Shown here piece after piece: positions 1 through 8,982 of a stretch of DNA of 64,000 bases (positions are counted from its first letter, which is position 1; every line of letters starts with the position of its first letter). The notes under the pieces are model-generated. The model was not told the origin of the DNA. It made no database searches and saw nothing but the letters and a program-made list of their open reading frames with translations. Made by a program: the position numbers and the translations under genes. Origin of the DNA: GWE2-42-39 sp963668595 (GTDB lineage Bacteria; Bacteroidota; Bacteroidia; Bacteroidales; Prolixibacteraceae); NCBI GenBank assembly GCA_963668595.1, contig OY764876.1, positions 4,340,001 through 4,404,000 of the forward strand, given 5' to 3'.

Positions 1-1
1 G

Positions 2-496
2 GGAGATACCCGCTTCCTTGAAAAACAGGTAGTTGATAAAAACGAGTTCTTGCATGAAAATGACTGGATTTATAACAAAAAAGTGATTGTAGATGCCGGA
101 GATGCCGAAGGATTGAAAGCAGGTCAGATCATTACAGCCCGTCGTTTGCGTGACGAAAACTCAATTTTGCGTCGGAAAGACAAACGCCTGATCGAATCGA
201 GGGATGCTATTCCTGCAACATCGAGCCAGATTCTGCAAGGGATCACCCGCGCAGCACTTCAAACTCGTAGTTGGTTGTCGGCAGCATCGTTCCAGGAAAC
301 TACCAAGGTACTCAACGAAGCAGCCATCATGGGCAAAGTGGACTATTTAGACGGATTGAAAGAAAACGTAATTTGTGGTCACCTGATCCCGGCTGGTACT
401 GGTTTGAAAGAGTACAAAAATTTGGTTGTTGGTTCTCGTGAAGAATACGACCGTTTGGTAGATTCAAAAGAAACAGAACGCGCTTACAAAGAGTAG
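2..496 (+). CDS. rpoC: DNA-directed RNA polymerase subunit beta' (C-terminal 164 residues, 5' end outside window)
   Basis: This is the end of the RNA polymerase beta' subunit. The frame is open from base 2, so the gene begins before the window; an internal TTG at position 50 is not a real start. Recognisable C-terminal features are the segment QIITARRLRDEN, the strongly conserved stretch around LQGITRAALQTRSWLSAASFQETT (about residues 80-103 of the visible part) and the following LIPAGTG motif, which are typical of the beta' C-terminal helices. The next gene starts one base after the stop, so the two are probably co-transcribed. I see no damage in the visible part. Confidence 0.95.
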   Translation, partial: GDTRFLEKQVVDKNEFLHENDWIYNKKVIVDAGDAEGLKAGQIITARRLRDENSILRRKDKRLIESRDAIPATSSQILQGITRAALQTRSWLSAASFQETTKVLNEAAIMGKVDYLDGLKENVICGHLIPAGTGLKEYKNLVVGSREEYDRLVDSKETERAYKE

Positions 497-497
497 T

Positions 498-812
498 ATG
501 GAAGACAATAAAAATCAATTGAATATTGAATTGAGCGAAGAAATTGCACAAGGAACTTATTCGAACCTTGCAATTATTACTCACTCAAGCTCTGAATTTG
601 TTCTCGATTTCGTGCGTATTATGCCCGGAATACCGAAAGCAAGTGTAAAGTCAAGAGTAATTCTGACTCCGGAGCATGCAAAGCGTTTATTAATCGCATT
701 GCAAGACAATATTCAGAAGTTTGAATCGATAAATGGACCGATTAAAGTTCAACACGGACATGATCCGATCATGCCTCCGATGAATTTTGGCGGACCAATT
801 GGTGAAGCTTAA
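498..812 (+). CDS. DUF3467 domain protein, 104 aa
   Basis: A small protein of the DUF3467 family, recognised from the segment NLAIITHSSSEFVLDFVR and the block RVILTPEHAKRLLIALQDN. Its biochemical role is not known. It has no signal peptide or membrane segment, so it should be cytosolic. The tail (residues 83-104) is rich in Pro, Met and Gly and is probably disordered. It starts immediately after the rpoC stop and is followed by a strong terminator, so it is the last gene of the RNA polymerase operon here; this location after rpoC is, to my knowledge, common in Bacteroidota. Confidence 0.85.
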   Translation: MEDNKNQLNIELSEEIAQGTYSNLAIITHSSSEFVLDFVRIMPGIPKASVKSRVILTPEHAKRLLIALQDNIQKFESINGPIKVQHGHDPIMPPMNFGGPIGEA

Positions 813-833
813 CCAAGATTAAAATCTCAATAC

Positions 834-865
834 AAAGGGTACTCAGAAATGGGTGCCCTTTTTTT
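834..865 (+). terminator. Rho-independent terminator of the rpoC-DUF3467 operon
   Basis: A nine-base-pair stem (834-842 with 853-861, one G-U pair) is followed directly by a run of T. It lies 21 bases after the stop of the DUF3467 gene. Confidence 0.85.
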
Positions 866-895
866 GTTAAAATTTTCACAGGTATAGAAAAAGTA

Positions 896-928
896 AGGCT
901 GTCTGATTTTATTCTGACAGCCTTTTTT
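896..928 (+). terminator. Second hairpin terminator, GGCTGTC/GACAGCC type
   Basis: The stem AGGCTGTC (896-903) pairs with GACAGCCT (916-923) and is followed by six T on the plus strand. On the minus strand it lies just past the end of the GH105 gene with a weaker T tract, so it may stop transcripts from both sides. The same core sequence reappears at 16815-16883. Confidence 0.7.
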
Positions 929-970
929 CATGAAAAACTAATTACGTTTTTGCCTATCTGATTGTATTAT

Positions 971-2074
971 CTATTTTTCAAGAAGAGCCAAAACACACCA
1001 CATATATGGTGCTTGTCCGTGGTAGTCGCCTGTGTGTCGCGGACGGTCATAGTAGTATTTTTTGTCATTTTTCTTATTTGTTCCTACACAAATGTCGGAT
1101 ACTGCCCCTTTTTTATCTACGTAAGGAACCAAAGCCATCCATGCTTTTCGGGCGACGGGAGCGTATTCTTCAGCATTGAGCCATCCGTGTTTTACACCAA
1201 CAATTAATGCATAGGTAAACATGGCAGAGCCTGAAGTTTCGCTCCAATAATCGGGTTCATCGATTAATTGGTTCCAAATTCCGTTTGGAGCCTGATATGT
1301 TTTGATGCTTTCCATCATTTTTTTATAGCCTTGCAAAATGCGAGGGCGATCTTTATGGTTGTCTGGTAAATAGCGAAGTAATTCAGTTACTCCGGCAGCC
1401 ATCCAGCCGTCTCCTCGTAGCCAATAGAAAGGAACATCGGGAGCATGATAAAAAAGGCCATTTGGGCGTTGCAACTCATCGAGGTAGAGAACCATTTCTT
1501 TGGCAGCACGATCGATGTATTTAATATCTCCGGTTATTTTATATGCCTGGGTTTGTACAATCGTAATCATATACATGTCGTCAATCCATAGACGAGTTTG
1601 CCATGAATAACCTTTGTTTGCCCATTCTTTTTGTTCTGTGCTTGCTTCCTGAGGAACTTCCCATTGCGTGTCAGCGTATGGAAGTCCTAATTCTAAATAT
1701 TTTTTATCTTTTGTTATGTGATAAAACTCAAGGGGCAGGCACCCAAACATGTTTAAGTCAACATGATTTTTTATAGGAAGCAGTTCTTTTTCCGAAGAAA
1801 ATAAGAGGTCAAATTTATTTTGCAGGAGACTGAGAAGTTCTTTGTCTGCTGTGGCCGCTGCAAATTGAAGTGCTCCTTTCCAGTAAAATGTTTCGGGATA
1901 GCTGATCCATTTTCCTCCATGCAGTGCATGTTTGGCATCAACAAAACGGTATGCAATCAGTTTTCCAACTTCTTCGGGAGTATATCCTTCCGGAAAATCA
2001 GACAGCTTGTTTGTTTGGGCAAATAAGAATTGGAAAGGGATGAAAAGGAGTAAAATGGCAATGTATTTACGCAT
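971..2074 (-). CDS. Glycoside hydrolase family 105 (unsaturated glucuronyl/galacturonyl hydrolase), 367 aa
   Basis: Predicted to remove the unsaturated uronic acid left at the non-reducing end of oligosaccharides by polysaccharide lyases, as in breakdown of rhamnogalacturonan and related acidic glycans. A signal peptide (residues 1-19, ending LFAQ) indicates export, probably to the periplasm. Family features are the WIDDMYM motif at 163-169, whose Asp is the expected general acid in YteR-type enzymes, His210, the WLRGDGW motif at 218-224 and the conserved ETSGSAMFTYAL block near 279. Length fits the family. It is the last gene of the locus, 147 bp after susD with a hairpin in between. GH88 is the nearest alternative; the exact substrate cannot be read from sequence. 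Confidence 0.88.
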   Translation of the reverse strand: MRKYIAILLLFIPFQFLFAQTNKLSDFPEGYTPEEVGKLIAYRFVDAKHALHGGKWISYPETFYWKGALQFAAATADKELLSLLQNKFDLLFSSEKELLPIKNHVDLNMFGCLPLEFYHITKDKKYLELGLPYADTQWEVPQEASTEQKEWANKGYSWQTRLWIDDMYMITIVQTQAYKITGDIKYIDRAAKEMVLYLDELQRPNGLFYHAPDVPFYWLRGDGWMAAGVTELLRYLPDNHKDRPRILQGYKKMMESIKTYQAPNGIWNQLIDEPDYWSETSGSAMFTYALIVGVKHGWLNAEEYAPVARKAWMALVPYVDKKGAVSDICVGTNKKNDKKYYYDRPRHTGDYHGQAPYMWCVLALLEK

Positions 2075-2134
2075 GATGATGTGTTTAGTCAGTTTTAATT
2101 TTTATTGTTATTACAGTTATGTTCTGATGTATAA

Positions 2135-2166
2135 TTAACCGACAGGATTTGCATCCTGCCGGTTAA
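2135..2166 (-). other. Intercistronic hairpin between susD and GH105
   Basis: A 14-bp stem (2135-2148 with 2153-2166, one G-U wobble on the minus-strand RNA) with a four-base loop lies between susD and the GH105 gene. No T run follows it on the minus strand, so it looks more like an RNA processing or stability element than a terminator. Confidence 0.55.
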
Positions 2167-2221
2167 TGAATGAGCCAGATTGTTCCAAATATGCGATCTG
2201 TGCTTTTATCCTGGCTGAAAT

Positions 2222-4234
2222 TTAGTTCTCCGTTTTGTCTTCGTCAGCAACGGCATCTTCCCATTTTTCCCATTTCGGTGTTGTCGGATCGTAACCGTCG
2301 TATCCATAGTTCTGACTCAGTTTTCCTTTGTTGTTTGCTGTAATTGCAGCATAAGGAATTGGCCAGTAAATGTTCTTTTTATCCATGGTGTAGTTCGGAT
2401 TACTATTCCCTGTAGCATTGATTTGTATTGGACCTTTGTTGTACATGCTGTAGTGTACAATACGCTGGTACCAGTAACTTCCGCCGGTTGATTCTGTTCC
2501 ACTTTGTTTGTCAAAATTATCCAGACTGTATGTGTTGCCCCATTCATCAGGTTGTCCGCTACGAGCCAGACAAAGTGATACGCGGGTTAATTCAACATTA
2601 CGCCATTCTTCCCAGTATAATTCGCGGGCGCGTTCGTTCATGATGTCGCCAATGGTAACAGTTCCCTGGTATAATTCAGCACACTTTGCTCTTTTCCTGA
2701 GCATATTCAAATCATCTTTGATGGTTGCGTCACCAGGATTGATGTAATATTTTGCTTCAGCACGTAGCAGATATGCTTCAGCCAAACGATAAAGATACCA
2801 GTCGGCAATACCTCCGTTGGTAGCACCTCTGTTGCCGTCCGATCCGCTGATGTTTGCTTCGTTCACCGGGTCGTCAAGGAAAAATTTATAATGAGGAACA
2901 TCAAACCATCGGCGAATTGTATCACCGCATAATAAGGTTCCTTTGCTGTCGTAAAGGACAACTGGTTTTCCAAATTCTGACGAAGCTTTATTGTTTACGA
3001 GGTAATCTTCCATGCGTACCCAGTTTCCAACTTTCGAATTGTGACGTAAGTCGCTGTCGTCCATTACGCCATTTACTTTCCATAGCGCATGTGTATTGAA
3101 GTAAGTAGGGCGGAAAGTGGCAATACCACGTCCGAAAGCTCTCATGTAATCGTATTTTGGATTATAGTCAGCATGATTACGTCTCAGGTTTAACAGTGCT
3201 TGTTTCCCATCTTTGGTTTTCAGCATACTGTTGAATAAGAAAGGATACAAGATGCGCATGGTGAGCATTTTTACGAATGATTCGGCATCAGCTCCACGGT
3301 TGGGCATACCCATAATCACCTCGCTATTGGCCGAAATAAGTTTGTTTTCGGCGCGGTGCAAGTCCCAGATTACGTTGCGGGTAATTGGCCATGTTTCAGG
3401 TTCGCCTCCGTCGTTGAATGTTCCAAAACTGTTTTGCATCAGCGAGTAGCCTGATCCATCAATTAATATATCTGTTTGCTCTTTTGCTTTGGTGTATTCG
3501 CCCTTCGCCAAATAGCACTTGGCAAGTAGCATGCGGCAAGCTCCTTTATTTACCATTCCAACCAGCGGCATGTCTTTTTGGTCGGGTACCCATTGTATAG
3601 CAAATTCCAAGTCTTTTGTAATCATTTCCAGAATAGCATCGCGTTTGGTACTTTGATAATTCTGCTTCGGAACCTCAATTACTTTGGTAATAAGGGGAAC
3701 GTCGCCATACTGGAATACCAGCGACATGTAGCGGAAAGCACGGTGAAAATATGCACGGCCTTTGTATGCGTTTCGGGTAGCTTCGTCCAAGCCGTCAACA
3801 CCATCAACGAATTGAATAACCGTATTGGCGTACATAATACCATTGTAGGTTTCTTTCCAGAAATACCAGAGGCTGTTTGTTCTGTCAAGATTATTTAACG
3901 AGGCATCATCACTGGTTGGGGTGAGCATATTGGCAACATCGCAGAGCATTGTGCGTTTGTCGGTTGCGCTGGCAACCATCAACTCCGAAAAGATATACTC
4001 TGTCCCCAAAGTAAGCATTTCATTGTGGTCGGTTGCATAATACAACTTGAGATGGCGATCGCATATTGCCATTGCAGCTTTTAATCCTGACTCGGTACTG
4101 AATGTCGCAGTAGGCTCGTAAAACGACAGTGGATCAGGTTTTAAAAAGTCTTCCTGACAACTATTAAGTAAAATTGCGCCTCCAATAAACAGGGCAAGGA
4201 ATATATGATTCAATTTTTGAGTTATCTGTTTCAT
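2222..4234 (-). CDS. SusD/RagB-family outer-membrane lipoprotein, 670 aa
   Basis: Surface glycan-binding partner that closes over the SusC channel. A lipoprotein signal peptide ends in LLNSC, giving the lipidated Cys26. The early FLKPDPLSFYEP motif, a helical TPR-like region (e.g. YKGRAYFHRAFRYMSL) and the C-terminal block LAEAYLLRAEAKYY with ARELYWEEWR are typical of the family. At 670 residues it is longer than many SusD proteins (about 500-600). It starts 18 bp after susC stops, the normal paired arrangement. The ligand is not predictable from sequence; the GH105 neighbour suggests an acidic glycan containing uronic acid. Confidence 0.93.
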   Translation of the reverse strand: MKQITQKLNHIFLALFIGGAILLNSCQEDFLKPDPLSFYEPTATFSTESGLKAAMAICDRHLKLYYATDHNEMLTLGTEYIFSELMVASATDKRTMLCDVANMLTPTSDDASLNNLDRTNSLWYFWKETYNGIMYANTVIQFVDGVDGLDEATRNAYKGRAYFHRAFRYMSLVFQYGDVPLITKVIEVPKQNYQSTKRDAILEMITKDLEFAIQWVPDQKDMPLVGMVNKGACRMLLAKCYLAKGEYTKAKEQTDILIDGSGYSLMQNSFGTFNDGGEPETWPITRNVIWDLHRAENKLISANSEVIMGMPNRGADAESFVKMLTMRILYPFLFNSMLKTKDGKQALLNLRRNHADYNPKYDYMRAFGRGIATFRPTYFNTHALWKVNGVMDDSDLRHNSKVGNWVRMEDYLVNNKASSEFGKPVVLYDSKGTLLCGDTIRRWFDVPHYKFFLDDPVNEANISGSDGNRGATNGGIADWYLYRLAEAYLLRAEAKYYINPGDATIKDDLNMLRKRAKCAELYQGTVTIGDIMNERARELYWEEWRNVELTRVSLCLARSGQPDEWGNTYSLDNFDKQSGTESTGGSYWYQRIVHYSMYNKGPIQINATGNSNPNYTMDKKNIYWPIPYAAITANNKGKLSQNYGYDGYDPTTPKWEKWEDAVADEDKTEN

Positions 4235-4252
4235 ATTTATTGATCTTAGAGG

Positions 4253-7200
4253 TTAAAAAGTTAAATTCACTCCCAGAGTATAGACACGTGTTGCTAGTCC
4301 TCCGGTTTCGGGATCACCATATTCCCAGTCTTTCGACCATACTGCAACGTTGCGAATTGATCCATAAACTTTGGCGCGTTCCATGTCGAACTTTGATGTC
4401 CACTTTTTCGGTAAAGTATATCCGATTGATATGTTTTCAAGACGAATAAACGAACGGCTGTATAGCATCTGTGCACTTTCTGCTCCTACCGGACCTTTTG
4501 CTTCAATGCGTCCATATTTGTTTGTTGGATTGTCTGGTGTCCAATATCCTTTTGCCGGAACATTGGCCATTGCATAAGCCATGCGTCCCCCGTCATCGTC
4601 ATTGTTCAGATAGTTGCCCGATAAACTTTTGTGTCCCATATACGAATAGAGGTTGAACGAGAAACTTAAATTTTTTCTGAATTCGAATTCGTTACGCATC
4701 GACCAATGAATTGGAGGAGCTGTTTCTCCCAGAAATTCTTTGTCCTTGTCGTTATATACAGCTTTAACCGAACCGTCGGCATTAATTACATCATCGTCGG
4801 TATAATTATTTGCTACTTTAGGATCCCCCGGAGATTGACCGTATTTTTTTGCTTCTTCCACTTCGTCTTTTTGCCAGATACCGGTAACACGGTAGTTCCA
4901 GATGGTACTAATGGGTTGTCCGATAAACCAACCGTTTGTTTTATCATCCATTTCTTTTGAACCGGTAACATTTCCGTCTGCATCCAGAATATCCTGATTT
5001 TCGTAATAAAGATGTTTAATTATGTTTTTATTGAATGAGAATCCAATTGAGGTAGTCCATCTCAAATTACTGTTGTTGATGTTTACTGAATTTACAGAAA
5101 GCTCGAACCCACGGTTGTCAACCTGTCCGAGGTTGGTTGTAATGCTGGAAAATCCTGTGAATTCGGGCAGACGCTGATTCATAATCATGTCGTGAGTACT
5201 CATATTGTAATATTCCAGACTTCCTGTGATCCGGTCGTTGAAAAGGCCAAAGTCAAGACCAACGTTCCATGATGCGGTTTTTTCCCATTGAAGGTTGGGG
5301 TTTGCCATACGGTCGGCCATCAAATAACGCATTAGTTCTTGTTCGCCTGCTTTGTTCAGGTAGCCCTGCATCTTTCCCGCTCCTTCGTAAAGGTTTGCCA
5401 ATGCCAGGTAAGGATTGTCGAGTGAGCGGTTCCCGTTTTTTCCGTAAGAAACGCGCAATTTCCCGTTGTTTAAAACATGTCCCCATCGAAAGAATTTTTC
5501 GTTTGTAAATGTCCACCCCAAGGCAATGGACGGGAATGTTGCATAGGGATACGACGCCCCAAATGCCGAATATCCGTCTCTGCGAACCGATGATGTGAGC
5601 ATATAACGATTGTCGTACGAGTAGAACAAGCGTGCCATTAATGCATCTGCTGTTTGGTATGAATCGTATGACGAGTAGTTACTGTTTTCTTTGCTCCCAT
5701 TTTTCGTATTATGGAATCCTAGTGCATCAGATGGTAAAATATTGCGTGCCTCGATACGGTCTTGCCAGTATTGACGCTCTTCTGCTTCTTGTACCAGGGT
5801 CAGAATTGTGTGGTGCTTTTCATTGAAAGTGTAGTCCCAGTTGATGGTATTATTTAGCGACCAGTCGAGACTTTTTGCTTGCTCACGGTTAGCTCCGCGC
5901 GATTTGGGATCTGATCCAGGTAGATCGGCTGACATAAAGTAGCGATCGTAGAAGAACTGATAGCGAGGAGATGCATTGAACGAGTAAGTAATATTGAATG
6001 GCAAGGTTATTTTGGCATTCAGAATACTATTCAATACCGTGTAACCTTTTTCTAATTCAAGATATTGGCGTTGGAAATCATAATTGTATCCACGTTGGCT
6101 GTATTCCGAACTTAACGGATATTGCACCGGATTGCCTTGCTCATCAGCATAATCAGCATACGGACTGTTTCGTAGTGATTGGTCAATGTCTATATTGATA
6201 TTGCCATCCGAGCGATCCTGAAAGTTTATGTTTGCACCAATCTCAAGCCATTTATTTACTTTGGCTTCAACCTTCATGTTTGCACGTATGGCGTGGTAGC
6301 CATCGCTTATTTCTGCTCCTTGTTTCTTTAAGTATCCAATTGATAGATAGTAATTTGCTTTTTCGCTTGCCCCGCTAATGCTGGCGTTGTAATCTTGATT
6401 AAAGCCCGTCCGATAAGTGTGTTTGGCCCAGTCAACAATTCTTCCTGCAAGAAGATTGGCAAGTGTGTTTCCCTGGAATCCGAGTCGTTTTGCCCAGATA
6501 CTTAAATCTGATTCATCTGCGTCATTGGTGGTATATGCACGCCAATCGTCAAGTGAAACATTGGATGGAAGTTGTTCCGGGCGCATGAAAAACCCAGGCT
6601 GATTTGCATACACTCCCGATTGGTATGCTTCATATTCTCCGGTTTCCGGATTCACTCCGTAAGAATTTTTTGTGTACCAATCCTGACGGTGTTGCAAATA
6701 GGTATCCGGGGTGAATCGTTCGCGGTATTCACTCTTTTGAGTCCAGCCAATATTCGAATTGATACTAATAACTGGTTTGCCCATTTTTCCTCTTTTTGTT
6801 GTGATGAGGATCACTCCACTTGCTGCTTTGGCTCCATAAACAGCCGCTGCTGATGCATCTTTAAGCACGTCAATCTGAGCAATGTCATCCGGATTTATTT
6901 CTGAAAGTTCTCCGTAAAAGATCATTCCGTCGAGAATAAGCAATGGATTGTTGTGGCCTCCGTCAGTATAAACAGAACGCTGTCCGCGTATTTGCATCGT
7001 GCCGCCACCTTTTGCCGAAGCATTGTAGCCTACTTGTAACCCCGGAGTTCCCCTTAATATGTCTTGAACGGTTGAAGGATTTTCATTTTCAATTTTATCC
7101 GGGCGAATTTGAGTAATCGATCCGGTTAAATCTTTTTTCTTCGCTGTTCCATAGCCAATTGCAACAACCTCGCCAATACCAAAAGCTTCTTCTTCCATTT

Positions 7201-7792
7201 CTGTATTAATGGTAGTTTGGCCACTAACTGCAATTTCTTTTGTTTTTAATCCAACAAATGAAAATACCAGTGTTGCAGAAGAGGGCACTTCTGTTAATGA
7301 ATAATTTCCATCAATATTTGTAATGGTTCCCTTTGTGGTTCCTTTAACAACAATTGTAACTCCCGGTAGCGGTAAACCCGACGAATCGGAAATATGCCCG
7401 GTAACTGTTATTTGTTTTTGTCCGGAAGTTGAAGGCGTGAGCACAATGTGTCGATCGTTGATTGTCGCTTTAATCTGTGACTTGCCGAATAAGGTAGAAA
7501 GAATATTTTCAATGCTTTCATCCTTTACTGAAATATTTACTTTCCCGCTGACATCGATCAGCTCTTCATTGTAAAGGAAATAGAAATTGCTTTCTTCCTC
7601 TATTTTCGACAAAACTTCCCGGATTGTAGCATTTTTCATTTCCAGGTTCAGTTTAGTCGTTTGCGAGTAGGAACTACTTGCCAGTGATTGGAATACACCG
7701 ACTAAAAGAATTAAAAGGGTGTTACGCATAACCAGAATTTTTTTTCGATGTTTCGACAAGGCAAAACATACCCGATTCATGTTTTTTTTCAT
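4253..7792 (-). CDS. SusC/RagA-family TonB-dependent transporter with N-terminal STN domain, 1179 aa
   Basis: Outer-membrane TonB-dependent channel for oligosaccharide uptake. In order: a positively charged leader and signal peptide (about 1-44); an STN (secretin/TonB short N-terminal) domain at about 46-118; a carboxypeptidase-regulatory-like domain at about 127-200 (GLPLPGVTIVVKGTTKGT); the plug domain from about 215, with the LLILDGM and KDASAAAVYGAKAASGVI motifs; then the barrel, ending in an aromatic residue (VNLTF). The STN domain is the part that contacts a FecR-type anti-sigma factor, and such a gene lies directly upstream, so the protein should act as sensor as well as transporter. 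The first ATG is used; a second Met at residue 22 could also serve. Confidence 0.95.
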   Translation of the reverse strand: MKKNMNRVCFALSKHRKKILVMRNTLLILLVGVFQSLASSSYSQTTKLNLEMKNATIREVLSKIEEESNFYFLYNEELIDVSGKVNISVKDESIENILSTLFGKSQIKATINDRHIVLTPSTSGQKQITVTGHISDSSGLPLPGVTIVVKGTTKGTITNIDGNYSLTEVPSSATLVFSFVGLKTKEIAVSGQTTINTEMEEEAFGIGEVVAIGYGTAKKKDLTGSITQIRPDKIENENPSTVQDILRGTPGLQVGYNASAKGGGTMQIRGQRSVYTDGGHNNPLLILDGMIFYGELSEINPDDIAQIDVLKDASAAAVYGAKAASGVILITTKRGKMGKPVISINSNIGWTQKSEYRERFTPDTYLQHRQDWYTKNSYGVNPETGEYEAYQSGVYANQPGFFMRPEQLPSNVSLDDWRAYTTNDADESDLSIWAKRLGFQGNTLANLLAGRIVDWAKHTYRTGFNQDYNASISGASEKANYYLSIGYLKKQGAEISDGYHAIRANMKVEAKVNKWLEIGANINFQDRSDGNINIDIDQSLRNSPYADYADEQGNPVQYPLSSEYSQRGYNYDFQRQYLELEKGYTVLNSILNAKITLPFNITYSFNASPRYQFFYDRYFMSADLPGSDPKSRGANREQAKSLDWSLNNTINWDYTFNEKHHTILTLVQEAEERQYWQDRIEARNILPSDALGFHNTKNGSKENSNYSSYDSYQTADALMARLFYSYDNRYMLTSSVRRDGYSAFGASYPYATFPSIALGWTFTNEKFFRWGHVLNNGKLRVSYGKNGNRSLDNPYLALANLYEGAGKMQGYLNKAGEQELMRYLMADRMANPNLQWEKTASWNVGLDFGLFNDRITGSLEYYNMSTHDMIMNQRLPEFTGFSSITTNLGQVDNRGFELSVNSVNINNSNLRWTTSIGFSFNKNIIKHLYYENQDILDADGNVTGSKEMDDKTNGWFIGQPISTIWNYRVTGIWQKDEVEEAKKYGQSPGDPKVANNYTDDDVINADGSVKAVYNDKDKEFLGETAPPIHWSMRNEFEFRKNLSFSFNLYSYMGHKSLSGNYLNNDDDGGRMAYAMANVPAKGYWTPDNPTNKYGRIEAKGPVGAESAQMLYSRSFIRLENISIGYTLPKKWTSKFDMERAKVYGSIRNVAVWSKDWEYGDPETGGLATRVYTLGVNLTF

Positions 7793-7821
7793 AAATTTGA
7801 GTGATTTTATTAAAACTTTTA

Positions 7822-7864
7822 TTGGCTTTAGCCAAAAAGAGGAGGGAAGTGTTGGAGCACTTCC
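7822..7864 (-). other. Two hairpins between fecR and susC
   Basis: Two short inverted repeats lie in the 125-bp fecR-susC gap: GGAAGTG/CACTTCC (7845-7851 with 7858-7864) and TTGGCT/AGCCAA (7822-7827 with 7830-7835). Read on the minus strand, the first is followed by CTCCTCTTTTT, a weak T tract. They may partly terminate or process the transcript and so separate the level of sigma/anti-sigma from that of susCD. Functional reading is inference. Confidence 0.45.
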
Positions 7865-7917
7865 TTTTTTCTTTTTTTAGATTATAAGTTGTTATATCAT
7901 AGGCAGCTTGATTGGAG

Positions 7918-8889
7918 TTATTGGTTCGTTATCTCAACAGTCGATTTTTCTGTTTCGCCAGTTTCTTTGTTAAGTGTTCCGGGAATATAGGTCATGCGTA
8001 TCGGAGAACTTAGTTCCAATAGTTCGATTACCCGGTAAAGAGGTTCGTTATCAAATACAGTTGTAAACTTGTTTTTATAGAGGTCTTGATCTTTTATGCT
8101 GACTTTCACTCCATACCAGCGTTCGAGCATTTTTGCCAGATCAGCCATGGATGTTTTATTCAAGACAAGCTTGTTTTTGTGCCAGGCAATGTACTGATCG
8201 GCATCAACATCGTTTAATGCGGATATGTGAGTTGTTTTATTCAGGACCCATCGTTGATTGGGTTTCATGTAAATTTGTTCTTTTAATATGCCCTTTCTGT
8301 TATTATCCAGAACAATACTCCCTTCTTTTAATACTACTTCAACCAAATTGTCGTCGGAAAATGATTTTACATTGAATTGGGTTCCAAGTACCCGTACCGT
8401 GAGTTGATTGAATTTTACTTCCAGCGGAGAACTTGGATTCTTGCTTACATCAAAGTATGCTTCTCCGTGTAATTCAACTTCTCTTGTTCTTCGCACAAAG
8501 GGGATGGCATATCTGATTGTACTTTCAGCATTTAACCATACATTGGATCCATCAGGTAATGTAATCTTACTTCGTACTCCTGATGGGTTTGAAATCTCCT
8601 GATAGCTAAGGTTTTTGGTGCCGAATTTATCGTCAATCTGATGCCAGATGGTATATAGAAACAGAGGGATGATAAGTATGGCAGCAATCCGACTAAAACG
8701 CAACCATCCGATACTCAGTTTCGATTGGTTGCTGATTCTTTTCCGTAAGGCTGAAAAAGCTTTGTTCGTATCTATTGTCTCTAGTTCAGAAATCAATACA
8801 CCGGCTTCCCAATACTGATCTTCTTCGGTCTGGTGCTTTTTACGTCCGAGATGACGCTCAAATTTTGCACCGTCAGGTGATTGATGCAT
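7918..8889 (-). CDS. FecR-family anti-sigma factor, about 323 aa
   Basis: Inner-membrane anti-sigma factor that holds the adjacent ECF sigma factor and receives the signal from the SusC STN domain. A membrane segment sits at about residues 65-82 (from ISRIAAILIIPLFLY), followed by a periplasmic FecR domain (ITLPDGSNVWLNAESTIRY) and a C-terminal DUF4974 domain (LVLNKTSMADLAKMLERWYGV). I chose the ATG at 8889; an in-frame TTG at 8904 would add five residues and a stop codon lies just beyond it. The cytoplasmic sigma-binding part is only about 60 residues and highly charged, shorter than in many relatives. Confidence 0.9.
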   Translation of the reverse strand: MHQSPDGAKFERHLGRKKHQTEEDQYWEAGVLISELETIDTNKAFSALRKRISNQSKLSIGWLRFSRIAAILIIPLFLYTIWHQIDDKFGTKNLSYQEISNPSGVRSKITLPDGSNVWLNAESTIRYAIPFVRRTREVELHGEAYFDVSKNPSSPLEVKFNQLTVRVLGTQFNVKSFSDDNLVEVVLKEGSIVLDNNRKGILKEQIYMKPNQRWVLNKTTHISALNDVDADQYIAWHKNKLVLNKTSMADLAKMLERWYGVKVSIKDQDLYKNKFTTVFDNEPLYRVIELLELSSPIRMTYIPGTLNKETGETEKSTVEITNQ

Positions 8890-8982
8890 TTCCTTTCTTT
8901 CCAAGTTTTGTCAGGTTTAATTCCTCATTCAATAACAATACAAAAAAAATGAGGGGCACACATATTCGAATTTGTACTTTTT

